From positions 1 through 62,812 of the forward strand of contig CANQFM010000013.1 of assembly GCA_947598825.1 (NCBI GenBank): a stretch of 62,812 nucleotides of DNA. Reading direction: 5' to 3'. Both the position numbers and the translations under genes were made by a program. Positions 37,858 to 46,492 of this stretch are shown piece by piece; position 1 is the first letter of the stretch, and the number at the start of each line of letters is the position of its first letter. Origin of the DNA: an uncultured Eisenbergiella sp. Its GTDB lineage: Bacteria; Bacillota; Clostridia; Lachnospirales; Lachnospiraceae. Below the pieces are notes generated by a model, which did not search any database, was not told where the DNA came from, and was given only the letters and a program-made list of their open reading frames with translations.

Positions 37858-37886
37858 ATTATAATAAAACGTGGTGTAAAAGTCAA
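37858..37886 (-). promoter_or_regulatory. AbiE promoter with almost no leader
   Basis: TTGACT (37881-37886) and TATAAT (37858-37863) are spaced 17 bases. The -10 box ends seven bases before the ATG. AAAAGT/ACTTTT half-sites flank the -35 box. Confidence 0.75.
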
Positions 37887-37970
37887 CTTTTTTATTACAT
37901 AAAAGGACTTTGCCAATTGCAGATCACTATTTCCACAAACAACAAAGTCCTATTTTTATCTTTTGTCCGC

Positions 37971-40604
37971 TTACGCCTTGTGATAAGTCCCCTCCGGCGC
38001 TTCTTCCAAAAGCCGCTCCGTCTCCTCCCAGGTCGCAGGCAGCGACTCCCGGATGAACTCCAGCGCCATGATCACATTCAGACACCATTGGGCCACAAAG
38101 TTCGTGGAGATCCAGGGGATCTCGGTCAGCTTCTCCTGATTGCCTTCGTTCTCCAGCACGACTTCGGAAAAGCCCGCGTTCTGCGCGTTTTCCGCCAACG
38201 CCCCCAAAAGGATACACCAGGTCCTTTTGGCCAACGCCTCATCCTTTAAGTAATGGGCGCCGTAGGCCCCCATGCCGGAAGCCATGAAGGGCAGCGTGAA
38301 CTTACGGTCCCCGATCAGGCCGCCGGATTCGGCGATCTGCTGGTCGTTGGGCAGAAAATAAAACCGCCCGTAGTCCGCCATCATCTTTTTCCACTCTTCA
38401 TCCTCCAGAAGATCCGCCATTTCCGCCCAGATCTGAGGCGCGCCCATACAAATCTGCAGGTGGGTGCCCCCGGTGGTGCGCTCCCCGATGTAGTGCAGGC
38501 TCACATCCTTCGGATCGAACTCGAAATCCGGCCCGGAAACGAGCTTCAACGGCGCGTTCTTGATATCCGACATGCCCTGCAGGATCTTCTCTTTATAGCG
38601 CACGTCCCCGGTCCGCTCCCACCAGGTCATCCAGTTGGAGCAGAGGGAGGACCAGTCGGGGCCGCTCCTGGCGTGGCTGGGATAAGTCATATCCTCTTTT
38701 TTGTAAAAATCGCCCAGCGGATCCCGGTTATAAAAGGTCAGCTCGTTGTCCTTGAGTTCCGCAAAGATGTCCTCCATCCTGAAATCCCCGGTAAGATAAT
38801 AATAAAACCGGTGATGGCCTGCCATGGCGATCCGGGCCTCCTTGCAGGGACAGCCCCAGTGCCGGACGTTGTGGCGCGAGCCCAGCCCCTTATATTTCCC
38901 GATGTGGTAGACGTCCACCTCGGAGGCGTGCCGGGAAAGATTGGCCGCCAGCCGGAAAATATCCTCCCGGCCCGTGCGCAAAAACGCATACCACAGCCAG
39001 AGGGTCGGCACCAGCTCCGTATTGTCCCAGGCATAGCCGCCGATATCATAGCGCCAGCAATGACGCTGCGTATCATAGGTATGCATCACATCGCCGAAGT
39101 TAAACATCCCGTACCAGTTGCGCTGTTCGATCTCTTTTTGATAAAAGGCCACCGCCCGGTCCAACTGCTGCTCCAGCCACTGCTCCATCCCGGTATCCTT
39201 TTGCGGCAGGGACCAGTAGCCAAAGGCCCGCAGATCATGATAATACTGGGGATCCCCCACATACAGGGCCGGATCGTTAAGACAGCCGGCAAAGTGGGAA
39301 AGGGCCGCATCCTCCGGAATGAGACAGTCTGAAAAACCGATGGCGCACTGACTGGTGCAGGCGATCCCGTAAGGGGTCGCTCCCTTATAGTCATAGCCCT
39401 CATAATAGGACTGGTTGTAACCCCGGTTGGCATAGTGCCGAAAATCCATGGCCGGCGCCTCCGGCGACCAGAACCACAGCGCGACCTGGGCGGCCTCCTC
39501 CTGCAGCCCGGTGACTGAAAAGCCGGAAGGATATTTCTGCCAGAAATCCCGGATCGCCAGAAGAACGCTGCCCTGATCCGATCCCACCGCCGCCGCGCCC
39601 CGGGCGCGCATCCCGTGGAGGCAGTCCAGATAACAGCAGTTATCCTCCTTCATCTTCTTGCGGATGGAAAAGGAATGTTCGTCCGTCTGGGTCATCGTGT
39701 ATTCGTTCCAATAAGGGATCTGCCCCATCACATGGTCGACGACTTCCTGCTCCCCGGCGGAAAGGGAAAGCCTCTCTCCCCGCATCTGGGCCTCGTATAC
39801 CCCTGCCGGTATCCGCGGCTGCCAGGAAATGAGCTGGGCCGCGCTCTCATGAAAAGCGCCGTGATCCCCCAAAAACTTGATATGTCGGTCGTAGACCGGA
39901 CCGGTCAACGGCATTTTGCAGACGATGCCGATCCCTTTCAGGAAATCCCGATCCTCATCGCCGTCATACAGGAAAGTGTGATAAAAGCCCAGTCCCGTAC
40001 TGTCCAGTCCGATCTGCATGCGCACCACGAAGGGGAATTTCCGATCCCCCCGGCCATCCACATGGCAGCCGGTAAAGCGCACGGTCAGGCGCAGCGGCCC
40101 TTCCTCCTCCAGCGCCGTTTCTTCAATATGGGAAACATATTTCCGCACGAGCCTTGCGCTGCAGCCCTCTATCTCTGTGGGCTGTTCCAGCAAAAGCTCC
40201 AGCCTGCCATCCTCCAGAACGCAGCGGCCCTGATCCGTCACCTGACTGAACAGATGCTCCCCGTCTCCCGGAATCGTCACCGTAAGACGACCGGCGCAGA
40301 TCAGCAGTCCCAAGCCCTGTTTTTTGACGGAAATGGATTTGGCCGCAGGCTCCCGGGGTACAGACTCCCCTTCCTTTGGAAGCACCTCGATCTGATCTTC
40401 CAGCAGGGCCGCATCCGCCGTGTGGGCCGTCCATTTTACGGAACCGTCCGGCCAGTAGGCGGTGACGCGGCTCTGCACCGGCAGTTCCCGGCCGCCGCTG
40501 ATCAGACGGTATGCCGTATCCTTTTGGCACCGCCCCTTTTCCCAGACGCACCCGAACGTGGTATACCCCTCTTTTACCCGATTTTCCAATAAATGAAGCT
40601 TCAT
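37971..40604 (-). CDS. PL26-type exo-rhamnogalacturonan lyase (PcRGLX/YetA-like)
   Basis: An 877-residue protein with no signal peptide, so cytosolic. It matches the PcRGLX/YetA architecture. An N-terminal RIFT-like barrel (YTTFGCVWEKGRCQKDTAYRL, AYWPDGSVKWTAHTAD) is followed by a central domain. An alpha/alpha toroid begins at about 380 (RHYANRGYNQSYYEGYDYKGATPYG, SLCSNWMTWWERTGDVRYKEKI). Known PL26 enzymes remove disaccharides from rhamnogalacturonan I by beta-elimination. The catalytic residues were not assigned here. It is the last gene of an AraC-yesU-lyase operon, 18 bases after yesU, with AAGGAGG and GAAGGGGA upstream. Confidence 0.88.
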   Translation of the reverse strand: MKLHLLENRVKEGYTTFGCVWEKGRCQKDTAYRLISGGRELPVQSRVTAYWPDGSVKWTAHTADAALLEDQIEVLPKEGESVPREPAAKSISVKKQGLGLLICAGRLTVTIPGDGEHLFSQVTDQGRCVLEDGRLELLLEQPTEIEGCSARLVRKYVSHIEETALEEEGPLRLTVRFTGCHVDGRGDRKFPFVVRMQIGLDSTGLGFYHTFLYDGDEDRDFLKGIGIVCKMPLTGPVYDRHIKFLGDHGAFHESAAQLISWQPRIPAGVYEAQMRGERLSLSAGEQEVVDHVMGQIPYWNEYTMTQTDEHSFSIRKKMKEDNCCYLDCLHGMRARGAAAVGSDQGSVLLAIRDFWQKYPSGFSVTGLQEEAAQVALWFWSPEAPAMDFRHYANRGYNQSYYEGYDYKGATPYGIACTSQCAIGFSDCLIPEDAALSHFAGCLNDPALYVGDPQYYHDLRAFGYWSLPQKDTGMEQWLEQQLDRAVAFYQKEIEQRNWYGMFNFGDVMHTYDTQRHCWRYDIGGYAWDNTELVPTLWLWYAFLRTGREDIFRLAANLSRHASEVDVYHIGKYKGLGSRHNVRHWGCPCKEARIAMAGHHRFYYYLTGDFRMEDIFAELKDNELTFYNRDPLGDFYKKEDMTYPSHARSGPDWSSLCSNWMTWWERTGDVRYKEKILQGMSDIKNAPLKLVSGPDFEFDPKDVSLHYIGERTTGGTHLQICMGAPQIWAEMADLLEDEEWKKMMADYGRFYFLPNDQQIAESGGLIGDRKFTLPFMASGMGAYGAHYLKDEALAKRTWCILLGALAENAQNAGFSEVVLENEGNQEKLTEIPWISTNFVAQWCLNVIMALEFIRESLPATWEETERLLEEAPEGTYHKA

Positions 40605-40622
40605 TCCCCTTCTCGCACCTCC

Positions 40623-41297
40623 TTACAGCGCATACACTTTCAGATCCGCATATTCGCCCACCATGGGCGCCATCTGCCGAAATCCGATCTTTCCGCCCCC
40701 AAGGAGCGGCCCGTAAGTCTGTCCGTCGTCCTCAAACCGGTAAATTTCCAGTTCATTTACATAAAAAGCCACCACCGGGCCTTTCTTTACAATCGAGATA
40801 TGATACGGTCCCTGGGCGTCTGAGACGTCCGGAATGGGATCCCCGCCCTGGCAGGTCAGATAAAAGCCGTAGCTTTTGCGCAGGTTGCAGGTGTGAAAAG
40901 AGCGCTCATCCGGGCTTTTCCGGCGAAAATACGACGCGTGGAACGCATTGATATCCCCGTGATGATACATCTGGTATTCTCCCGTCCGCTCCTGCAGGGA
41001 CGGATCGAACAGATCCTCCCCGTTTCTGCCCTTCGCGGCAAAGAACATCATGCACAGCCCCGGCTCGGCCACCGGCCAGAAATCCCATTCGATCAGGATA
41101 TCCGCCGGGAACTCCTGCGGGCACCAGAACAGGTAATTGGCCCGCTGGCCTTCCTTTTCGCTGATGGCGTTTTCCATCCGCAGACGGCCGTTGGGAAAGC
41201 TGAGTACCGCGCTTCCCTCCATCACAAAATCCGCCACATCCGCCTCGCATCCGAGCCTGTTTTCATAAAGCAGTCCCTTTTTCCCCCAATCTTCCAA
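40623..41297 (-). CDS. yesU: YesU-like DUF1961 protein
   Basis: A 224-residue jelly-roll protein closely resembling Bacillus YesU. The shared segments are FWCPQEFPADILIEWDFWPV, EPGLCMMFFAAKGRNGEDLFDPSL, RTGEYQMYHHGDINAFHASYFRR, HTCNLRKSYGF and GGGKIGFRQMAPM. YesU is encoded in the rhamnogalacturonan yes operon of Bacillus and its biochemical role is not settled. The start is TTG at 41297, eight bases after AAAAGGAGG; there is no closer ATG. It lies between the AraC regulator (18 bases upstream) and the PL26-type lyase. Confidence 0.92.
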   Translation of the reverse strand: MEDWGKKGLLYENRLGCEADVADFVMEGSAVLSFPNGRLRMENAISEKEGQRANYLFWCPQEFPADILIEWDFWPVAEPGLCMMFFAAKGRNGEDLFDPSLQERTGEYQMYHHGDINAFHASYFRRKSPDERSFHTCNLRKSYGFYLTCQGGDPIPDVSDAQGPYHISIVKKGPVVAFYVNELEIYRFEDDGQTYGPLLGGGKIGFRQMAPMVGEYADLKVYAL

Positions 41298-41315
41298 TCC
41301 CTTTACCTCCTTTTA

Positions 41316-42161
41316 CTACCGTCTGGCCGCAGACGGCGAAACCCCGAATTTCTTTTTGAACAGTTTGCTGAAATGATAGGCGTCCTCATAGCCGACGCGC
41401 TGGGCGGTCTCCTGGATGCTGACGCCCGGCTCGCTGCGCAGAAGCTCCATGGCCTTCTCCATCCGGATATCGATCAGGTAATGGATCGGCGTATCCCCCG
41501 TTTCTTTTTTGAAGATCCTGGAAATGTAAAACGGGCTCAGATACATATTGCCGGCGATCTGATCCAGCGAGATCCGCTCGGCATAGTGATCCTCGAAATA
41601 ATCCACGATCTTTTCCACGATCTCCTTACGGCTCACCGAGTCGAAGGTATACTGGCCGGAAGGCGTCTGTTTTAAGGGCTGTTCCCGCTCCCGCAGCAGA
41701 AGCAAAAGCATCTGCATGGCATAGCTTTTCATCATGAAATAGCGCCCGCAGCGGCTCTGGGACTTCTCCGCTTCCATGGAAACGCACAGCTTGCTCAATT
41801 TCAGCCGCAAATCTCCCGAAGTATGCACCACCGGCCCTTCCTCCGGCAGCGGCAGGCAGTTGGGCGCGACCCCGGCCAGATGCAGGTCCGTCAGTCCCAC
41901 GAAAAACTCCATCCGCGTTTCCTTCGGGTTCATCACCAGCGCCTGATGATAGCTCCCGGCGTTTAAGATCAGCAGGTCCCCCTCGCAGATCGCATAGATC
42001 TCCCCGTCGATCCGGTAGGTCCCCCGGCCCGACTGCACATAACAAAGTTCCAGATATTCGTGAGCATGACACTTTTTCTCATCCGTTACCCGGATGCCCT
42101 TCCAGGTAAACAGAAACGTGGGATCAAAGCCCTGCTGCAGCAGCGTGTCTTCCTCTCTCAT
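41316..42161 (-). CDS. AraC-family regulator with cupin sensor
   Basis: A 281-residue regulator. The N-terminal cupin (about 15-130, HAHEYLELCYVQSGRGTYRIDGE, EGDLLILNAGSYHQ) should bind a sugar. The C-terminal AraC DNA-binding domain carries two HTHs (ISLDQIAGNMYLSPFYISRIFKKETG and SIQETAQRVGYEDAYHFSKLFKKKFG). It is co-directional and tightly spaced with yesU and the lyase, so probably activates this operon in response to pectin-derived sugars. Two adjacent ATGs (42164, 42161) follow GGAGG; the second is better spaced. It is divergent from the ABC exporter, across a perfect palindrome. Confidence 0.92.
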   Translation of the reverse strand: MREEDTLLQQGFDPTFLFTWKGIRVTDEKKCHAHEYLELCYVQSGRGTYRIDGEIYAICEGDLLILNAGSYHQALVMNPKETRMEFFVGLTDLHLAGVAPNCLPLPEEGPVVHTSGDLRLKLSKLCVSMEAEKSQSRCGRYFMMKSYAMQMLLLLLREREQPLKQTPSGQYTFDSVSRKEIVEKIVDYFEDHYAERISLDQIAGNMYLSPFYISRIFKKETGDTPIHYLIDIRMEKAMELLRSEPGVSIQETAQRVGYEDAYHFSKLFKKKFGVSPSAARR

Positions 42162-42245
42162 CATGCACCTCCGCGCTCTGTCCTTCACATTGTGTTCATG
42201 ACAATATCTTACATGAAACAAACAAGAAAGTACATTCCTTTTTCT

Positions 42246-42265
42246 ATTATTTTCGCTAAAATAAT
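42246..42265. promoter_or_regulatory. Perfect palindrome between divergent araC-type and ABC exporter genes
   Basis: ATTATTTT and AAAATAAT flank CGCT. It lies in the 178-base space between the two start codons and could be an operator. A second imperfect repeat (ATTGT-N7-ACAAT, 42189-42205) lies nearer the AraC gene. Confidence 0.45.
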
Positions 42266-42339
42266 TTTTGCTGTTGATCCCCGGGGCAGTCCTGCGCCGG
42301 GAAAAAATGCTGTTTTTTCAGGAAAGACGAGGAAATCTT

Positions 42340-44112
42340 ATGACCCCCATGCGATGGTTCTGGAGTTTTTTACGAAAATACCGTTTCGCGATCCTCGGCG
42401 GGCTGGTGCTGACCACCTTCATCTCCGCCATGTCCGTGATCAACCCCTATGTCTCGGGGCGGATCGTAGACGACGTGATCCAGGGCGGGAACCTTTCCCT
42501 GCTGCCGATGCTGATCGCGATCCTTTTGACCGTTACGGCGGTGCGCGGCGTGTCCCGCTACTTTTACCAGCTCATCTTTGAAACCTGCTCCCAGGGCGTC
42601 CTGTACGATATGCGGGACGCGGTGTACCGTAAGCTGCTGCTGGAGGATTTCGCCTTTTATAATAAGAAAAAAACCGGCGACCTAATGAGCCGTCAGACCG
42701 GCGACATGGACGCCATCCGCCATTTCGTGGCGCTGATCATCTATACGGTCTACGAAAACTCCCTGCAGTTTTGTTTCGCCCTGTTCATGATCTTCACCGT
42801 GGATGTGCGGCTGGCGCTGTGCATGCTTCTGGTGCTGCCCTTTACCGCCCTCAACACGCTCCTGCAGTCCAAGGAGGTGCGTCCCACTTTCCAGCGGATC
42901 CGGGAACGCTTTTCTTCCCTCAACGCCTTCGTCCAGGAAAACATCAGCGGCAACCGGGTGGTAAAAGCCTTCGCCAAGGAAGATTTTGAGATCGAGAAGT
43001 TCAACCGGGAAAACGACGCCTACCTGGAGGCCCAGCTCGCCTCCTCCCGCGTCTGGATGAAGCATCTGCCTGTCTTTGAGCTGTTTTCCCATATGCTCAA
43101 CGTGATCCTGATGCTCTACGGCGGCTGGATGGTCATTCAGGGCGACATCACCCTGGGCAGCCTGGTGACGGTCAACGGTTATCTGTGGATGCTCAACACG
43201 CCCCTGCGCATGGTGGGATGGTGGATCAACGATATCCATCGGTTTACCACCTCGGTGGAAAAAATTTACGCCACCTACACGGAGGAACCCCATATCAAAA
43301 TGCCCTCCGTCCCGGTGGACCGCAAATATTTCGAGGGGAATGTAGAGTTTAAAAACGTATCCTACACCGCCGACGACGAGGTTATCGTAAAAAATATCAG
43401 CTTTGCGGCCAAAAAGGGACAGACCATCGGCATCCTGGGCTCCACCGGCGCGGGCAAATCCACGGTGATGAACCTGCTGTGCCGCTTTGTGGACGCCACG
43501 GACGGCGAAGTGCTGGTGGACGGCATCAACGTCAAGGACTTAAACCTCTACGAGCTGCGGGACAACATCGGCATGGCCATGCAGGATATCTTCCTGTTTT
43601 CCGATACCATCGAAGGCAATATCGCCTACGGCCGTCCCGACTGCTCTTTTGAAGAGATCAAACAGGCGGCCATCATGGCCGACGCCAACCATTTCATCCA
43701 GAAGCTTCCCGACGGCTACGATACCATCGTGGGCGAACGGGGCGTCGGGCTGTCCGGCGGTCAGAAACAGCGGATCTCCCTGGCCCGGGCGCTTTTGAAA
43801 AAGCCCTCCATCCTGATCCTGGACGACACCACCTCCGCCGTCGATATGGAAACGGAAAGCTACATACAGGAGCAGCTAAAGAAGCTGGGAGGCCGATGCA
43901 CCACCTTTGTCATCGCCTACCGCATTTCCTCCATCAAGGACGCGGATCTGATCCTGGTCATGGACGGCGGCCGGATCGTGGAGCGGGGTACCCACCAGGA
44001 GCTTATGCAAAAGGGCGGCTATTATGCCAGCGCCTTTTATCACCAGTACGGGGAGATCCCCAAAGACATTCAGACCGGCGCCTGGCAGGCGTCCGCGGCC
44101 GGAAAGGAGTGA
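42340..44112 (+). CDS. Heterodimeric ABC exporter subunit 1 (degenerate-site NBD)
   Basis: A 590-residue half transporter: six-span membrane domain (about 1-310) then an ATPase. Walker A is GILGSTGAGKSTVM and the signature is VGLSGGQKQR. Walker B ends LILDDTTSAVD, with Asp where the catalytic Glu is expected, and the H-loop reads VIAYRIS, with Tyr for His. This is the pattern of the subunit carrying the degenerate site in heterodimers such as TM287/288 or BmrCD. The ATG at 42340 follows GAGGAAAT. It is seven bases upstream of its partner gene. The substrate is unknown. Confidence 0.93.
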   Translation: MTPMRWFWSFLRKYRFAILGGLVLTTFISAMSVINPYVSGRIVDDVIQGGNLSLLPMLIAILLTVTAVRGVSRYFYQLIFETCSQGVLYDMRDAVYRKLLLEDFAFYNKKKTGDLMSRQTGDMDAIRHFVALIIYTVYENSLQFCFALFMIFTVDVRLALCMLLVLPFTALNTLLQSKEVRPTFQRIRERFSSLNAFVQENISGNRVVKAFAKEDFEIEKFNRENDAYLEAQLASSRVWMKHLPVFELFSHMLNVILMLYGGWMVIQGDITLGSLVTVNGYLWMLNTPLRMVGWWINDIHRFTTSVEKIYATYTEEPHIKMPSVPVDRKYFEGNVEFKNVSYTADDEVIVKNISFAAKKGQTIGILGSTGAGKSTVMNLLCRFVDATDGEVLVDGINVKDLNLYELRDNIGMAMQDIFLFSDTIEGNIAYGRPDCSFEEIKQAAIMADANHFIQKLPDGYDTIVGERGVGLSGGQKQRISLARALLKKPSILILDDTTSAVDMETESYIQEQLKKLGGRCTTFVIAYRISSIKDADLILVMDGGRIVERGTHQELMQKGGYYASAFYHQYGEIPKDIQTGAWQASAAGKE

Positions 44113-44119
44113 GGCAGCC

Positions 44120-45901
44120 ATGGCAAGGAACAAATACGACGTAGACGAAATCCTGGAAGAAAAGTTCGACTATAACCAGCTCAAACGGCTGTTGGCTTAT
44201 CTGAAGCCCTACCGGAAACGGTTCTTAAGCGTGGCCTTCATGATGCTCTCCGCCTCCGCCGGCATCATGCTCATCCCGATCTTTTTCAAGGAGATCATGG
44301 ATACCTGCATCCCGGCCAAAGATATGAAAGGGATCCTGTTTTACAGCGGTCTGACGTTTTTGGCAGCTTTTTATTCCGCCGTCAGCCTGCGCTATAAGAT
44401 CCACCACACCAATCTCATCGGCCAGCAGATCATCCACGATCTGCGCAGCGATATCTTTACCCACCTGCAGGAGCTTCCTTTCTCCTACTATGACGACAGG
44501 CCCCACGGCAAGATCCAGGTCCGCGTGGTCAATTACGTCAACAGCTTAAGCGACCTGCTTTCCAACGGCATTTTAAATACCATCACCGACCTGTGTAACC
44601 TGATCTTCATTCTGCTGTTCATGCTGCTGATCGACGTGAAGCTCACGCTGGTCTGCCTCTGCGGGCTGCCCGTGCTGGCGGCGGTGGTGGTTTTTATCAA
44701 AAGGAGACAGCGCCGTGCCTGGCAGATCCAGAGCAATAAGCAGTCCAACTTAAACGCCTATATTGCGGAAAGCATCAACGGCATCCGGGTCACCCAGTCT
44801 TTTGTGCGGGAGAAAAAGAACAACGATATTTTCAACGAATTAAGCCAAAGCTTTCGGAAAGCCTGGATGAAAGCCGTCATGTTCAACTTCATTATGGCTC
44901 CCAGCGTGGATATCATTTCCGCCATCACGACGGCGGCCATCTATATCCTGGGCATCCGCTGGATGCTGGCCCCGGATTCTTCGCTGACCGTGGGGACGCT
45001 GATCGCCTTTACCGCCTATATCAGCCGTTTCTGGGCCCCCATCAACACCCTGGCCGGTTTTTACAACAGCCTGCTGACGGCCATCTCCTATCTGGAGCGT
45101 ATTTTCGAGACGATCGACGAACCGGTGCTGGTAAAGGATGCGCCGGGGGCAGCCGAAATGCCGCCCATCAAGGGAGACGTTTCCTTTGAACACGTCTCCT
45201 TTGGCTACGAGGCCGGCCTGCCGGTGCTTCAGGACGTGAGCTTCCACGCCAGACAGGGCCAGACCTTCGCGGTGGTGGGCCCCACTGGGGCGGGCAAGAC
45301 CACCCTGGTGAACCTCTTAAGCCGCTTTTACAACGTGGATTCCGGGAAGATCCTGGTGGACGGCATCGATATCGAGAGCGTCACCATCCGCTCCCTGCGC
45401 CGCCAGATGGGCGTCATGATGCAGGACAGCTTCATCTTCGCCGGCACCATCATGGACAATATCCGCTACGGCAATTTCACCGCCACCGACGGAGAGGTCA
45501 TCCGGGCGGCCAAGACCGTCTGCGCCCATGATTTTATCATGGAAATGGAAAACGGCTATCAGACCCAGGTCAACGAACGGGGCAGCCGGCTCTCCCAGGG
45601 CCAGCGCCAGCTCATCTCCTTCGCCCGGGCCCTGCTGGCCGATCCCGCCATCCTGATCCTGGACGAAGCTACCTCCAGCATCGACACGGAAACGGAGATC
45701 GTGCTGCAAAAGGGGCTGGCGGAGCTTTTAAAGGGCCGCACCTCCTTTATCATCGCCCACCGCCTCTCCACCATCCGCAACGCGGACTGCATCATGTATG
45801 TGGATCACGGCGGTATCGTGGAGCGGGGCACCCATGAGGAGCTGCTGGCCCAGAAAGGCGAATATTACCATCTGTATATGTCCCAGTACGCTTTCCTGTA
45901 A
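44120..45901 (+). CDS. Heterodimeric ABC exporter subunit 2 (catalytic NBD)
   Basis: A 593-residue half transporter with six spans (about 35-330) and a complete ATPase: Walker A VVGPTGAGKTTLVN, Walker B LILDEATSSID with the catalytic Glu, H-loop FIIAHRLS. Its signature is LSQGQ rather than LSGGQ, which faces the degenerate site of the partner, as in other asymmetric exporters. AAGGAG lies just before the ATG. The pair probably exports drugs, lipids or peptides. A MarR gene starts 141 bases downstream under its own promoter. Confidence 0.94.
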   Translation: MARNKYDVDEILEEKFDYNQLKRLLAYLKPYRKRFLSVAFMMLSASAGIMLIPIFFKEIMDTCIPAKDMKGILFYSGLTFLAAFYSAVSLRYKIHHTNLIGQQIIHDLRSDIFTHLQELPFSYYDDRPHGKIQVRVVNYVNSLSDLLSNGILNTITDLCNLIFILLFMLLIDVKLTLVCLCGLPVLAAVVVFIKRRQRRAWQIQSNKQSNLNAYIAESINGIRVTQSFVREKKNNDIFNELSQSFRKAWMKAVMFNFIMAPSVDIISAITTAAIYILGIRWMLAPDSSLTVGTLIAFTAYISRFWAPINTLAGFYNSLLTAISYLERIFETIDEPVLVKDAPGAAEMPPIKGDVSFEHVSFGYEAGLPVLQDVSFHARQGQTFAVVGPTGAGKTTLVNLLSRFYNVDSGKILVDGIDIESVTIRSLRRQMGVMMQDSFIFAGTIMDNIRYGNFTATDGEVIRAAKTVCAHDFIMEMENGYQTQVNERGSRLSQGQRQLISFARALLADPAILILDEATSSIDTETEIVLQKGLAELLKGRTSFIIAHRLSTIRNADCIMYVDHGGIVERGTHEELLAQKGEYYHLYMSQYAFL

Positions 45902-45942
45902 AGGTGCCCCGGCAGCGGCAGACACTTTTCTCTGTATCCCGG

Positions 45943-45971
45943 TTGACAGATCTGAGGGAATGTGCTAAGAT
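45943..45971 (+). promoter_or_regulatory. Consensus promoter of the marR-degV operon
   Basis: TTGACA (45943-45948) and TAAGAT (45966-45971) are spaced 17 bases. The transcript start would be near 45978. Confidence 0.8.
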
Positions 45972-45983
45972 GCCTTTCGGACT

Positions 45984-46008
45984 GTTCACAATGTAAACTT
46001 TGTGGAAC
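45984..46008. promoter_or_regulatory. Inverted repeat, likely MarR operator
   Basis: GTTCACAA and TTTGTGGAAC form imperfect arms around GTAAAC, located about 6-30 bases after the predicted transcript start. A roadblock or promoter-proximal operator for the MarR-type product is plausible. Confidence 0.5.
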
Positions 46009-46042
46009 GGTTCCCACCACACAGGAAAGGAAGCGTATTTTC

Positions 46043-46492
46043 ATGAACGAGGAACTGCTCAACGCCTGGCTGCGCCTTTCCGGCGCGATCAACCTGGATC
46101 AGTTCGTTTCCGATACCACTTACAACGAGGCGGTGATCTGCAATCTGCTGTACCGGAATTATAAGCTGGGGGCAGAGGCGCTGACCGCTACGGATCTGTG
46201 CGCCAAAACCGGCATGCTCAAGTCCCAGATGAACCGGACGCTGAATGAAATGGAGCAAAAGCACCTGATCCTGAAAAAGCGTTCTTCCCAGGACAGGCGG
46301 CAGGTATTCATCGCCCTTGATATGTCCCGGATCGAGATCTATGAAAAACAGCATGCCAGGATCCTGACCCTGATCGACCGGATGCTGGAACGGGTAGGCC
46401 GGGAGAAAGGGGAGGATATTTTGAAGCTGTTTCACGAGATCGCCGATACGGCGGAAGAAGTGCTGGGGGAAGGGACGGGAAAAAGCGCATGA
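46043..46492 (+). CDS. MarR-family transcriptional regulator
   Basis: A 149-residue regulator. The winged helix covers about 25-115 (YNEAVICNLLYRNYKLGA, TATDLCAKTGMLKSQMNRTLNEMEQKHLILKKRS read in parts, DRRQVFIALD wing). MarR dimers usually repress their own gene and a linked efflux or redox gene. It sits between an ABC exporter and a DegV gene. The ATG at 46043 has AAAGGA about 12 bases upstream, somewhat far. The stop overlaps the degV start by four bases (ATGA). Confidence 0.92.
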   Translation: MNEELLNAWLRLSGAINLDQFVSDTTYNEAVICNLLYRNYKLGAEALTATDLCAKTGMLKSQMNRTLNEMEQKHLILKKRSSQDRRQVFIALDMSRIEIYEKQHARILTLIDRMLERVGREKGEDILKLFHEIADTAEEVLGEGTGKSA

